Origin: Symbiobacteriaceae bacterium
Lineage (GTDB): Bacteria > Bacillota > Sulfobacillia > Symbiobacteriales > Symbiobacteriaceae
Direction: 5' to 3'
Assembly (NCBI GenBank): GCA_029239785.1
Contig: JARBUG010000001.1
Coordinates: forward strand, 1-64,000
Length of the DNA: 64,000 bases
In this document: positions 13,696 through 22,884 of the stretch, piece by piece
Layout: each line of letters begins with the position of its first letter
Numbering within the stretch: position 1 is the first letter of the stretch
Program-made: the position numbers and the translations under genes
The notes under the pieces: model-generated
What the model was told of the DNA's origin: nothing
What the model saw: only the letters and a program-made list of their open reading frames with translations
Database searches by the model: none

Positions 13696-14658
13696 ATGGC
13701 GAACATCCTGAAGGGTAAGGTGCTCCGCGCCGGTGACACCATTGGTGTCATTGCGCCGTCCAGCCCGGTGCCCGAGGCGGAGCTGCAGGCCGGTCTTGAC
13801 CGGCTGCACGCCTGGGGGTTCCGCACGGTGGTGGGGGAGTCGATTTTGGCGGTCCACGGCAACTACGCCGGCACCGATGCGGAGCGTGCCGCTGACTTCA
13901 ACCGCATTTGGGCCAACCCGGCGGTTGACGGCGTTCTCTGCGCCCGGGGCGGCGAGGGCGCCATGCGCATCTTGGAGCGCATCGACCTTGAAATGGTCGC
14001 CGAGAATCCCAAGTTTTTCTGCGGATTCTCCGACATTACGGCGCTGCATATTGCGCTGCACCAACGCACGGGGCTGGTTACCTTCCACGGCCCCATGGTG
14101 GGAGCCTTTGGCAAGGCCTATGCCCATGCATACAATGAAGCCGGGCTGCTGGCGGCCATGAGATCGCCCGGGGCGCTGGGCGAGGTGCCCTGGCCGTCGG
14201 CTGCGAGCGAGGGGGCGCCCAGCCCTCTGACCGTGCGGGGCGGGGTGGCGGAAGGCAGGCTGATGGGCGGCAACCTCTGCCTGATCCAGGGGCTGATGGG
14301 CACCCCCTGGGAAATGGACTTCACCGGCAAAATCCTGCTCTTTGAAGATATAGACGAGGCGCCGTACCGCATCGACCGGATGCTTACGCAGTTCCTGCTG
14401 GCCGGCAAGTTGCAGAAGGCGGCGGGCATTCTGTTCGGCGACTCGCCGTCGTGCATGTACCATCCGAAGGATGCTTCAGCGCTGAACATGCTGGAGGTCT
14501 TCCAGGAGCTGCTGGTGCCCCTGGGCATTCCTGTGCTGTACGGCTTCCCGTGCGGGCATACGCCCTACCGGGCAACCCTGCCGCTGGGCGCCAGGGTCCG
14601 GCTGGACGCCACGGCCGGAAGACTGACGGTCCTTGAACCCGCGCTTGTCGAAGGGTAA
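13696..14658 (+). CDS. LD-carboxypeptidase, S66 family (LdcA/MccF-like)
   Basis: The 320-residue cytoplasmic serine peptidase cleaves an L-D bond in recycled murein tetrapeptides, or a related bond in MccF-type immunity proteins. The nucleophile Ser112 sits in GFSDITALH, and the C-terminal GFPCGHTPYRATLPLG carries the conserved His. The Glu of the Ser-Glu-His triad is probably in the LFEDIDEAPY segment. GAGGAGG 10 bases upstream supports ATG 13696. It may form an operon with the epimerase upstream and the M28-like gene downstream. Confidence 0.9.
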   Translation: MANILKGKVLRAGDTIGVIAPSSPVPEAELQAGLDRLHAWGFRTVVGESILAVHGNYAGTDAERAADFNRIWANPAVDGVLCARGGEGAMRILERIDLEMVAENPKFFCGFSDITALHIALHQRTGLVTFHGPMVGAFGKAYAHAYNEAGLLAAMRSPGALGEVPWPSAASEGAPSPLTVRGGVAEGRLMGGNLCLIQGLMGTPWEMDFTGKILLFEDIDEAPYRIDRMLTQFLLAGKLQKAAGILFGDSPSCMYHPKDASALNMLEVFQELLVPLGIPVLYGFPCGHTPYRATLPLGARVRLDATAGRLTVLEPALVEG

Positions 14659-14678
14659 CAGGTGCAGGAGGTGGGCGC

Positions 14679-15791
14679 TTGCCCGACCCGCTTCGCCATG
14701 TGAAGGCGCTGACCGAGGAGATCGGCGCCCGGGCGGCCGCCAGCCCTGAGGAGGCCAGCGCCGCCCGCTACATCGCAGAAGCAGCCAGAGCTTATACCCA
14801 CCAGGTCTGGATGGAGCCCTTTCGGACGTTTGCTTCTGCCGGCGAGTCGCACTTGCTGATTCTCGCGGTTTCGCTGGCCGGGGGTCTGTTGCTGTTGGCC
14901 GATTTTCGTGTGGCCGCTATGGTCGGGACCCTGGCCGCAGTGGGCATATGCGGCCAGTTCTTCGGCTGGATTGAGCTGGGGTGGCTGTTCCGCCGCCAGG
15001 AGAGCCGGAACGTGGTGGCCGTTGTGCCGGCGGTCGGGGCGATACGCCGCCGTCTGGTGCTGGTCGCCCACTGCGATTCGCCCTGTGGTACGCCGCTGCC
15101 GGCTTGGCTGGCGCGCCTGTCTTGGGGCGGGGTCTTTGGCCTGGCCCTCTTGTCGGCCCTGGCGGCGGCCACGGGAGACATGGTGTGGGCGTGGGCAGCA
15201 ATGCTGCCGGGCGCGTTCGTGGCCTGGAGCTTGGTGGCTCGGGGCCTGGGCGAACTGCGGGGGGCCGCTGCGTCGGGGGATGGGAGCGCCGCTGGCCCCG
15301 CTCTGGCCCTGGCAGCCGGGGAGGCGCTGGCCAGGGCCCCGCTCCGTCATACCGAAGTTTGGACTGTGTATACGGGCAGCAAAGAGCCCGGCATGGTCGG
15401 ACTCCAGGTGCTGCTGGAGCAGTATGGCCCCCTGCTGGCCGATGCCGATTTCGTGGTGCTCGACCGTATTGGCGGTGGGGAGCCTGTGTACACGTTCTCC
15501 GAAGGGGCCTTTCCGGTGCGATATTGCGATCCCGATTTGGTCGCATACCTGGCAGAGTTGGGCGCCCACTCCCCGGACCTGCGCCTGACCGGCGCCGACC
15601 TCCCGGGCCACCACACCCAGTGTTCACGGCTGCTGGAGGCCGGGTTCCGAGCCGTCTCCCTGCGGACAGCGGGCGAAGGGCGGGCCAGCCCGCGCACACT
15701 GCATGACCTTGTGCGGCTGCTCAGGTCGCTCGGCGAGTTGATCGACCTGGATGCGGGCATTGAAGCCGAAGCAGGGGGCGCCGGCATGTGA
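14679..15791 (+). CDS. M28-like membrane peptidase, possibly degenerate
   Basis: The product has 370 residues and starts at TTG with AGGAGGTGG 5 bases upstream. Hydrophobic segments lie near 50-100 and 150-180. VLVAHCDS resembles the first metal-ligand motif of M28 aminopeptidases, and GHHTQCSRLLEAGF near the C-terminus could supply the final His. The usual Glu-Glu pair is replaced by SKEPGMVG, so catalysis may be altered or lost. It has no obvious signal peptide but appears membrane-anchored. It follows ldcA closely, which hints at a role in envelope turnover. Confidence 0.65.
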   Translation: MPDPLRHVKALTEEIGARAAASPEEASAARYIAEAARAYTHQVWMEPFRTFASAGESHLLILAVSLAGGLLLLADFRVAAMVGTLAAVGICGQFFGWIELGWLFRRQESRNVVAVVPAVGAIRRRLVLVAHCDSPCGTPLPAWLARLSWGGVFGLALLSALAAATGDMVWAWAAMLPGAFVAWSLVARGLGELRGAAASGDGSAAGPALALAAGEALARAPLRHTEVWTVYTGSKEPGMVGLQVLLEQYGPLLADADFVVLDRIGGGEPVYTFSEGAFPVRYCDPDLVAYLAELGAHSPDLRLTGADLPGHHTQCSRLLEAGFRAVSLRTAGEGRASPRTLHDLVRLLRSLGELIDLDAGIEAEAGGAGM

Positions 15792-15806
15792 AAGGCAGGT
15801 GTACTG

Positions 15807-15815
15807 TGGTACACT
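15807..15815 (+). promoter_or_regulatory. Extended -10 element giving a possibly leaderless rlmD transcript
   Basis: TGG followed by TACACT lies 6 bases before the ATG of the methyltransferase gene, so initiation would fall at or next to the start codon. No Shine-Dalgarno sequence is visible. Confidence 0.4.
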
Positions 15816-15821
15816 AAGCGC

Positions 15822-17204
15822 ATGAGTACGACAAACGCTTCCGCCCCCGTACGCCCGGGGCAGGTTATTCAGGTTCCCGTTCATGGGTTGGGTCACAGCG
15901 GTGAAGGCGTAGGCCGCTACGAAGGGCTGACGATTTTCGTACCAGGCGGGGCGCCGGGCGATACGCTTCGCGCCAAGATCATCGAAGTGAAGAAGAACTA
16001 TGCCCGTGCTTCGCTGGTCGAGGTGGTGGCGCCTTCACCAGACCGGGTGGCTCCGCCGTGCCCTGTGGTCGGCGAGTGCGGTGGCTGTCAGCTGCAGCAC
16101 ATCAGCTACGAGGCGCAGCTGCGCCTCAAGCACCAGCAGGTGGCTGATGCCATCGAGCGGCTGGGCAAGCTCGAGGGGGTCACCATTCATCCCACGCTCG
16201 GCATGAACGACCCCTGGCACTACCGCAACAAGGCGCAGTTCCCGGTGGGCCTGCGAAGCGGGCAGATTGTAGCCGGTTTCTTTGCGCCGGGCACCCATCG
16301 CATTGTCGATATTGAGCACTGCAACATTCAGCACCCGTTGGGCAACGAAATCATGGCGGCCGCCAAGGAGCTGGCCCGCCAGTTTGGCGTGCCCATTTAC
16401 GACGAACGGACGCACAAGGGCGTGCTTCGCCACGTGCTGGCGCGGGTCGGCCGGGGCACCGGCGAGGCCATGGCCGTGCTGGTAACCAACGGCCCCGAGT
16501 TCCCGTCGGCATCCAAGTTCGCGAAGGGGCTGCTGGAACGGGTGCCGGCCCTGGTCAGCGTGGTGCAGAACATCAACCCCGAGCAGACCAACGTGGTGCT
16601 GGGCCGCAAAAGCAAGGTGCTGGCCGGCAAGGACCACATCATCGACTACATAGGCGACCTGGAGTTCGCCATTTCGCCCGTCAGCTTTTTTCAGGTCAAC
16701 CCGGCCCAGACCGAGGTGCTCTACGGCAAGGCGCTGGAGTACGCCGGCCTGACGGGAAGCGAGACCGTGCTGGACGTGTACTGCGGCATCGGGACGATTT
16801 CGCTGTTCCTGGCCCGCAATGCCCGGGAAGTGATTGGCATCGAGGTGGTGCCGCCCGCGATTGAGGATGCCCGGGAGAATGCCGAGCGAAACCGGGTGGG
16901 CAACGCCAGGTTCATCTGCGGCGATGCAGCGGTGGAGATGCCGAAGCTCGCCGAACATGGCGTGCGAGCCGACGTCATTGTGGTGGACCCGCCCCGGGCC
17001 GGGTGCGACGCACCGGTGTTGCAGGCCATGGCGGCCGTGGGACCGGAGCGGATTGTGTATGTGTCGTGTAACCCGGCCAGCCTGGCGCGCGACCTGGGCA
17101 TTCTGACCGGCCTGGGCTACCGGGTGACGGAGGTCCAGCCGGTGGACATGTTCCCGCACACGTCCCACGTTGAATGTGTGGCGCGGCTGGTGAGGGATCC
17201 GTGA
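15822..17204 (+). CDS. rlmD: 23S rRNA (uracil-C5)-methyltransferase, RlmD/RumA family
   Basis: The 460-residue enzyme methylates C5 of a uridine in 23S rRNA with S-adenosylmethionine. An N-terminal TRAM domain (about 10-68) is followed by the [4Fe-4S] ligands C80, C86 and C89 (CPVVGECGGC), with a fourth Cys in EHCNIQ. The SAM-binding segment is VLDVYCGIGTISLF, and the catalytic Cys is in VSCNPASLARDL near residue 410. Length is normal. In Bacillus the RlmCD gene lies near gatCAB, as here. The site specificity within the RlmC/D/CD group is not resolved. Confidence 0.93.
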   Translation: MSTTNASAPVRPGQVIQVPVHGLGHSGEGVGRYEGLTIFVPGGAPGDTLRAKIIEVKKNYARASLVEVVAPSPDRVAPPCPVVGECGGCQLQHISYEAQLRLKHQQVADAIERLGKLEGVTIHPTLGMNDPWHYRNKAQFPVGLRSGQIVAGFFAPGTHRIVDIEHCNIQHPLGNEIMAAAKELARQFGVPIYDERTHKGVLRHVLARVGRGTGEAMAVLVTNGPEFPSASKFAKGLLERVPALVSVVQNINPEQTNVVLGRKSKVLAGKDHIIDYIGDLEFAISPVSFFQVNPAQTEVLYGKALEYAGLTGSETVLDVYCGIGTISLFLARNAREVIGIEVVPPAIEDARENAERNRVGNARFICGDAAVEMPKLAEHGVRADVIVVDPPRAGCDAPVLQAMAAVGPERIVYVSCNPASLARDLGILTGLGYRVTEVQPVDMFPHTSHVECVARLVRDP

Positions 17205-17246
17205 TCCCGTTGTGTGCTTAGCCAAACCCAACCTATGGTACGTACG

Positions 17247-17291
17247 AGGCCGAACACGGGCGAAGAGCTGTCCGTATTCGGCCTTGATTTT
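17247..17291 (+). terminator. Terminator after rlmD
   Basis: AGGCCGAACACGG pairs with CCGTATTCGGCCT (one mismatch), followed by TGATTTTA. Confidence 0.75.
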
Positions 17292-17369
17292 ATAGATGGG
17301 TGGTTACCAGGGGCAGAACTGCTTTTGTTGAAGCAACCTGATTGTAGTGACAAAAAGACTCAATTGAGG

Positions 17370-17385
17370 ATATCATCAGTGATAT
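17370..17385. promoter_or_regulatory. Perfect palindrome upstream of the MalT-like regulator
   Basis: ATATCA-TCAG-TGATAT lies 23 bases before the start codon. It could be an operator for autoregulation; no binding protein can be assigned. Confidence 0.35.
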
Positions 17386-17408
17386 GAAGTCGTAGGGGGC
17401 AACTGCAT

Positions 17409-20123
17409 ATGTCTGTGAATCTGCCAATATTGGCCACGAAACTGCATATCCCCCTGCCACGGGCGAAAGCTGTCAGCCGACCTCACCTGATTGCGCGGCT
17501 GAACGAGGGGCTGAACGGTAAACTGACCCTCATCTCCGCACCCGTCGGCTTTGGCAAGACGACGCTGGTCAGTGAATGGGTCGCCGGCTGCGACCGACCG
17601 GTCGCATGGTTGTCGCTAGACGAAGGGGATAACAACGCGACCCGCTTCCTGATTCACCTTGTGGCTGCTCTGCAGTCTATTTCGGAGAGTATTGGCGGAG
17701 GTGTGGTTGGCACGCTCCAATCCCCACAGCCACCATCCATCGAATCCATTCTGACGGTCCTGCTCAACGGAATCTCAGCCCTGCCGCACAAGTTCGTCCT
17801 GGTCCTTGACGACTACCATGTGGTGGATGCCCAACAGATCGACAATGCCCTCACCTTCCTGTTAGAGCACCTCCCACAACAGATGCACCTGGTCATCGCC
17901 ACCCGTGAAAACCCGCAGCTTCCCCTGGGCCGCTTGCGCGCCCGAGGCCACTTGACCGAGTTGCGTGCGACCGACTTGCGCTTTACCGCCGGCGAAGCGG
18001 GAGCGTTTCTATCGCAAGTGATGGGTCTGGGTCTCTCGGACGACGACATGACTGCCCTGGAGGCCCGTACCGAAGGCTGGATTGCCGGGCTCCAGCTTGC
18101 GGCCCTTTCCATGCAGGGACGCAAGGACATTCCTGCGTTCATTCGGGCATTCGCCGGCGACCATCGGTACATTGTGGACTATCTGGTCGAAGAGGTGCTG
18201 CAGCGTCAGCCCGACCATGTCCGCAGCTTCTTACTTCAGACCTCCATTCTCGACCGGTTGTGCGGCCCGCTGTGTGACGCCGTCACCGGCCAGGTGGAAG
18301 GCAACGCGCGGCTGGAGGCCCTGGAGCGCGGCAACTTCTTTGTCGTTCCACTGGATGACAGGCGCCACTGGTATCGCTATCATCACCTCTTTGCCGAGGT
18401 GCTCGCTGCACATCTGCGGGCGAATCAGGCCGATTTCGTGCCTACGCTGCATCGACGCGCGAGCGCGTGGTATGAGCAGCAGGGCTCGGCGGCCGATGCA
18501 ATCCGCCATGCGCTGGCCGCGCACGATTTTGCACGGGCGGCGGACCTGATCGAGCTGGCGGTGCCGGCCATGACCAGGAGCAGACAGGAAGCTACGTTGT
18601 TGGGTTGGCTGGAGGCGCTGCCAGACGACCTGGTCCAATGCAGGCCAGTACTCAGCGTTTGGTATGCCGGGACGATCCTGTCTTGCGGCAAAGTTGCCGG
18701 CGTTCTAGAGCGGCTACGAGACGCCGAACGATGGCTGGTGATGACGCGAGAGCGGTCAGGCGTCCCTTCGTCTGAGATGGTGGTCGTGGACGAAGCGGCA
18801 TTTCGCGGCCTTGCGGGGTCGATCGCCATGTACCGTGCCGGGCATGCCCTGGCGCTGGGTGATATACCGTCTGCCGTGACGCACGCCCGGCGGGTGCTCG
18901 ACCTTGTCCCTACGGACGACCACCTCCGACGCGGCGCGGCAGCGGGGGTGCTGGGACTCGCATCCTGGACAGACGGAGATCTTGAGGCAGGGCACCGGAT
19001 GTTTGCCGATGGCCTGGCCAGTCTGCGGCTTGCAGGGAACATTTCTGACGCAATTGGGGGCTCCATTGCGCTGGCTGATATGCGGATCGCGCAAGGTGGG
19101 CTCCGCCAGGCGATGCGCACCTATGAGCGTGGGTTGCAGCTTGCGGCGGAACATGGCGAGCCTGCTATGCGGGGAACAGCAGATATGTATGTGGGTATGA
19201 GTGAGATCTGCCGCCAGCAGAACGATCTGCATGCCGCTGCGCAGCACCTGCTGCGAAGCAAGGCGCAAGGTGAGCACACCGGCTTCCCGCAGCACCCCTA
19301 TCGCTGGCGGGTAGCTATGGCCCGCATCCACGAGGCACAGGGCGATCTGGACGCTGCGCTCGGCCTGCTCCAGGAGGCAGAGCAGCGCTATGTCAGTGAC
19401 TTTTTTCCCGAGGTGCGTCCTGTAGCGGCGTTAAAGGCACGGGTGTGGGTCGCGCAGGGCAGGTTGGGTGAAGCCCTCGACTGGGCACGGGAGCAGGGTC
19501 TGTCCGCCGGGGACGACCTTTGCTACCTGCGCGAATTTGAGCACATCACCCTGGCCAGAGTGCTCCTGGCCCAGTATAAAAGCGACCGTGCCAGCCGCTC
19601 CCTGCTCGACGAGGCAATGCGACTCCTGGCGCGCCTCCTCCTGGCAGCGGAAGACGGCGAGAGGACCGGCAGCGCGATCGAAATCCTGGTCGTGCAGGCA
19701 ATCGCTCACCACATGCGAGGGGATATCCCGGCTGCGCTGGCGCCGCTCAAACGCGCCCTGACTCTGGCTGAGCCAGAGGGCTACGTCCGCATCTTTGTCG
19801 ATGAAGGCCGACCCATGGCGACCCTGCTGGAAGCGGCCGTGAAACAGGGGATCGCCGTGACCTATGCCTCCCGCGTTCTGAAAGCCTTTGGCACGGCTGA
19901 GGCCAAACCGCCTGCCAACATGGTTATGGGCGAGCCACTGAGCGAACGTGAACGTGAGGTGCTCAGGCTGCTCAGAACCGACTTGAGTGGTCCGGAGATT
20001 GCCGGCATGCTCATGGTCTCCCTGAACACCCTACGGACCCACACGAAGAAGATTTACGATAAGCTTGAGGTGAACAGCCGTCGGGCAGCAGTCCGCCGGG
20101 CTGAGGAACTTGGTCTGTTCTAG
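17409..20123 (+). CDS. MalT/LAL-type ATP-dependent LuxR-family transcriptional regulator
   Basis: The 904-residue protein has the STAND architecture of MalT. An N-terminal NTPase domain carries Walker A GFGKTT (47-52) and Walker B LVLDDYH. A long TPR-like helical region spans about 350-800. A C-terminal LuxR helix-turn-helix begins at LSEREREVLRLL and ends with KIYDKLEVNSRRAAVRRAEEL. Such proteins bind an inducer and ATP, oligomerise and activate transcription. It heads a same-direction run of six genes separated from it by a terminator and a palindromic site, so those genes are its likely targets. The inducer is unknown. Confidence 0.92.
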   Translation: MSVNLPILATKLHIPLPRAKAVSRPHLIARLNEGLNGKLTLISAPVGFGKTTLVSEWVAGCDRPVAWLSLDEGDNNATRFLIHLVAALQSISESIGGGVVGTLQSPQPPSIESILTVLLNGISALPHKFVLVLDDYHVVDAQQIDNALTFLLEHLPQQMHLVIATRENPQLPLGRLRARGHLTELRATDLRFTAGEAGAFLSQVMGLGLSDDDMTALEARTEGWIAGLQLAALSMQGRKDIPAFIRAFAGDHRYIVDYLVEEVLQRQPDHVRSFLLQTSILDRLCGPLCDAVTGQVEGNARLEALERGNFFVVPLDDRRHWYRYHHLFAEVLAAHLRANQADFVPTLHRRASAWYEQQGSAADAIRHALAAHDFARAADLIELAVPAMTRSRQEATLLGWLEALPDDLVQCRPVLSVWYAGTILSCGKVAGVLERLRDAERWLVMTRERSGVPSSEMVVVDEAAFRGLAGSIAMYRAGHALALGDIPSAVTHARRVLDLVPTDDHLRRGAAAGVLGLASWTDGDLEAGHRMFADGLASLRLAGNISDAIGGSIALADMRIAQGGLRQAMRTYERGLQLAAEHGEPAMRGTADMYVGMSEICRQQNDLHAAAQHLLRSKAQGEHTGFPQHPYRWRVAMARIHEAQGDLDAALGLLQEAEQRYVSDFFPEVRPVAALKARVWVAQGRLGEALDWAREQGLSAGDDLCYLREFEHITLARVLLAQYKSDRASRSLLDEAMRLLARLLLAAEDGERTGSAIEILVVQAIAHHMRGDIPAALAPLKRALTLAEPEGYVRIFVDEGRPMATLLEAAVKQGIAVTYASRVLKAFGTAEAKPPANMVMGEPLSEREREVLRLLRTDLSGPEIAGMLMVSLNTLRTHTKKIYDKLEVNSRRAAVRRAEELGLF

Positions 20124-20140
20124 CGCCCCCGCAACCACCG

Positions 20141-20181
20141 CCCCCGGTCGTGGCATTTTCGCCACGTACCGGGGGTTTTTT
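20141..20181 (+). terminator. Terminator after the MalT-like regulator
   Basis: CCCCCGGT and ACCGGGGG enclose an inner CGTGGC/GCCACG stem and are followed by TTTTTT. Confidence 0.88.
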
Positions 20182-20209
20182 CACCACATCAATCACCACA
20201 TGTGGTGAT
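20181..20209. promoter_or_regulatory. Palindromic operator candidate with a third half-site
   Basis: ATCACCACA-TGTGGTGAT (20192-20209) is a perfect 18-base palindrome. An extra direct half-site TCACCACAT lies at 20181-20189. It sits between the regulator gene and its downstream operon, as expected for a binding site controlling that operon. Confidence 0.5.
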
Positions 20210-20269
20210 CCCGTCTCACCAGATGGACCTGTATCTTCTTTCTCAGGAGGAAGATGAAGGGGGTGCCAC

Positions 20270-20485
20270 ATGAGTCACGAGCCGGGGCTATACGAAATTC
20301 GCCTCAGGGGACATCTTGATGCCCGGTGGGCCGACAGCTTTGCGGGCATGAGCTTCACCTACCAAAGCGACGGAACAACCATCCTCTCCGGCCCCGTGGT
20401 CGATCAGGCCGCACTGCATGGCTTGTTGAGGAAAGTGCGTGATCTCGGGCTATCTCTGATCTCGGTGATTCAGGTTGATCAGTAA
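20270..20485 (+). CDS. Small conserved protein downstream of a LuxR-type regulator
   Basis: The 71-residue soluble protein has a well-placed GGGGG ribosome-binding site before its ATG. It includes GLYEIRLRGHLDARWADSFAGM near the start and ends in VIQVDQ. From memory, short proteins with this GHLDARWADSF pattern are often found beside MalT-like regulators in Chloroflexota and Bacillota, but their function is unknown. It leads the operon that follows the regulator, 17 bases before the next gene. Confidence 0.75.
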   Translation: MSHEPGLYEIRLRGHLDARWADSFAGMSFTYQSDGTTILSGPVVDQAALHGLLRKVRDLGLSLISVIQVDQ

Positions 20486-20502
20486 AAGGGGGAGGCAAAC
20501 AG

Positions 20503-21201
20503 ATGAACGCCAATCGTCAGACTGCAGAGATGAGCGTTAACAACCAGGAGGGCAACATGATGACAACACCCGCGAGCCTGATTCGTATGGCAGGCCTATC
20601 GGCTATGGTGGCAGGGATCCTGTTCGTGGTCATTCAGCCGTTCCATCCGTCCGAGATTCTTTCGTCAGTCACCACCGGGGCCTGGGCAACCGTCCACTAT
20701 TTGACCATCGCTATGTCCCTCTTCGGTCTGTTCGGCGTCACGGGGATCTACGCCAGGCAGGTGAAGGAGACCGGGTGGCTTGGACTGGCCGGCTACCTGA
20801 TTATGAGCCTCTGGCTGCTGCTCACGACCGCCTTTACTTTCGCGGAGGCCTTCATCATGCCGGTGTTGGCGACCGACGCCCCGCAGTTTGTGGAGGGTTT
20901 CATCGGGATCTTCAGCGGCGCCGCCAGCGAGGCGAACCTCGGCGTTCTCCCGGCGGCAGGTCCGATCTCATTTGTCCTGTATTTGCTCGGCGGCCTTCTG
21001 TTCGGTATCGCCACGCTGCGCGCCCGCATCCTCTCGCGCTGGGCGGCCGGCGTGCTTGCCGCCGGAGCCCTGTTTCCCCTGGCGGCCTCCCTGCTCCCAC
21101 ACCCGCTCGATCGACTGGCGGCGGTGCCGGTAGGGTTGGGTCTGGCCTGGTTGGGGTACTCGCTCTGGTCTGAACGGAGAGCGAAGGTCCTAGCAGAATG
21201 A
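20503..21201 (+). CDS. Multi-pass membrane protein of unknown function
   Basis: The 232-residue product has about six hydrophobic segments, with glycine-rich helices such as GLAWLGYSLW near the C-terminus. GGGGGAGG precedes the ATG at 20503. A second good site (AGGAGGGC) precedes ATG codons at 20557 and 20560, which would remove 18-19 hydrophilic residues and begin MTTPASLIRMAG; that shorter start is equally possible. The stop overlaps the next start by four bases, so the two membrane proteins are translationally coupled. No catalytic motif is seen. Confidence 0.75.
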   Translation: MNANRQTAEMSVNNQEGNMMTTPASLIRMAGLSAMVAGILFVVIQPFHPSEILSSVTTGAWATVHYLTIAMSLFGLFGVTGIYARQVKETGWLGLAGYLIMSLWLLLTTAFTFAEAFIMPVLATDAPQFVEGFIGIFSGAASEANLGVLPAAGPISFVLYLLGGLLFGIATLRARILSRWAAGVLAAGALFPLAASLLPHPLDRLAAVPVGLGLAWLGYSLWSERRAKVLAE

Positions 21202-21890
21202 ACACGAACGCCTCCGGAAAACCGACCAAAGCGCCGGCTGGCGCACGTTCGGGAAAGTGGCTCGTGGCCGGGCTCCTCCTGCTAAGCGCCATTCCGCTCG
21301 CCGCCGGCGCCTTCCGCCTGACAGAACTGGCCGGCGGCGCCGAAATCACACCTGCCAACGCACGGTTCTTTGCCTTTCCGATGCCGGTGGTGCTCCATAT
21401 CCTGTGTTCCAGCGTGTACGCCATCCTGGGTGCGTTCCAGTTCGCACCCGGTCTGCGGCGGCGCTGGCCAAAATGGCACCGTGCAGCCGGGCAGTTCCTG
21501 GTTGTTTGCGGACTGATCGTTGGCCTTTCCGGACTCTGGATGACCCTGTTCTATCCCCGTCCGGACGGCACCGGTGAGTTGCTGCTGTATGCGTTCCGGC
21601 TCCTGTTCGGGTCGGCCATGGTCGTCTCCATCATCCTCAGTGTTGCTGCCATCCGGCGAGGGGACGTACGTGGGCACGGTGCATGGATGGCGCGCGGCTA
21701 CGCGATCGGGCTTGGTGCGGGCACGCAGGTGCTGACACAGTGGGCCGGGGAAGCGATCGCCGGCCCGCCGGAAGGGCTCAGCCGGGCGCTGCTGATGGGC
21801 GCTGGCTGGGCGATCAACCTCGCTGTGGCCGAGTGGGCCATCCGCAGGCGGCCGGCCCCTACGGCCCGCAGGTCATCCGCCGTTGAGTAG
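21198..21890 (+). CDS. DUF2306-type membrane protein
   Basis: The 230-residue protein has about six transmembrane helices. It contains [16 protein letters not shown], the [13 protein letters not shown] segment and the later [20 protein letters not shown], which is the conserved layout of the DUF2306 family. The His residues in W-H-R and R-G-H may bind heme or metal, though this is inference. It overlaps the upstream gene by four bases and is followed within 10 bases by the reductase gene. Confidence 0.82.
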   Translation: MNTNASGKPTKAPAGARSGKWLVAGLLLLSAIPLAAGAFRLTELAGGAEITPANARFFAFPMPVVLHILCSSVYAILGAFQFAPGLRRRWPKWHRAAGQFLVVCGLIVGLSGLWMTLFYPRPDGTGELLLYAFRLLFGSAMVVSIILSVAAIRRGDVRGHGAWMARGYAIGLGAGTQVLTQWAGEAIAGPPEGLSRALLMGAGWAINLAVAEWAIRRRPAPTARRSSAVE

Positions 21891-21900
21891 GAGGGAAGCG

Positions 21901-22884
21901 ATGAAAGCGATCGTGTACGAGCGGTACGGGCCGCCGGACGTGCTGCAGATGGGCGAAGTCCCCAAGCCGGTGCCGAAGGACGACGAAATCCTGATCAGGG
22001 TCCATGCGGCTACCGCCGCAGCGGGTGATTGGCGCTTGCGCAAGGCAGACCCGTTTCTGGCAAGGCTGTTCAACGGTCTGTGGAGACCAAGACGGGTCAA
22101 CATTCTCGGATTTGAGCTGGCGGGCGTGGTTGAAGCGATTGGCAGCGGCGTTACCCGGTTCAAACCGGGGGATGCCGTCTACGCCGCCTGCGGCAACGGT
22201 TTCGGTGCGTACGCCGAATACAAGGCCATGCCCGAGAACGGCGCCGTTGCGCTCATGCCGGCGAACATGACGTTTGAGGAGGCGGCCGCAGTTCCGGTCG
22301 GCGGCTACACGGCCCTGCAATTTCTCCGGAAGGGCAAGATTCGGCCCGGCAGCCGGGTGCTCGTTTATGGCGCCTCCGGCAGCGTGGGGACGTATGCCGT
22401 GCAGCTCGCCAGGCATTTCGGTGCCGAAGTGACCGGCGTCTGCAGTACAGCGAATGTGGACCTGGTCAGATCGCTGGGTGCCGACCAGGTCATCGATTAT
22501 ACGAAAGAGTCGTTCGCGGAGGACGGCCCGGCATTCGATATCATTTTCGACACGGTTGGGAAGAGTCCGTTCACGGCTTGTATCAGGCGTCTTACGCCGA
22601 ACGGCTTCTACCTGCGAGCCGTTCATGTGAGTCCGCTGGCGCTCCTGCGCGGGTTATGGATCAACTTAACGAGCGGCATCAGGGTGATCGGAGAGACCAT
22701 GAAGGAAAGCGCCGAAGACTTGGCCTATCTTAAAGATCTGATCGAAGGCGGGAAGCTGCGTTCAGTCATTGACCGCCGTTATCCACTGGAGCAAGCGGCG
22801 GAGGCTCACCGCTATGTAGAGCAAGGCCACAAAAAAGGCAATGTGGTATTGACCGTTCGGAGGGAACCGACATGTCCAGCTTGA
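21901..22884 (+). CDS. Zinc-independent NAD(P)H-dependent MDR reductase (quinone oxidoreductase-like)
   Basis: The 327-residue protein belongs to the medium-chain dehydrogenase/reductase family. [15 protein letters not shown] opens it. The Rossmann motif is [17 protein letters not shown] near residue 160, and [19 protein letters not shown] follows as in NADPH-preferring quinone reductases. Zinc-binding Cys/His patterns of alcohol dehydrogenases are absent. AGGAGGGA selects the ATG at 21901 over an in-frame TTG at 21883. Its 3' end overlaps the first half-permease gene by 13 bases. The likely substrate is a quinone or enone. Confidence 0.88.
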   Translation: MKAIVYERYGPPDVLQMGEVPKPVPKDDEILIRVHAATAAAGDWRLRKADPFLARLFNGLWRPRRVNILGFELAGVVEAIGSGVTRFKPGDAVYAACGNGFGAYAEYKAMPENGAVALMPANMTFEEAAAVPVGGYTALQFLRKGKIRPGSRVLVYGASGSVGTYAVQLARHFGAEVTGVCSTANVDLVRSLGADQVIDYTKESFAEDGPAFDIIFDTVGKSPFTACIRRLTPNGFYLRAVHVSPLALLRGLWINLTSGIRVIGETMKESAEDLAYLKDLIEGGKLRSVIDRRYPLEQAAEAHRYVEQGHKKGNVVLTVRREPTCPA

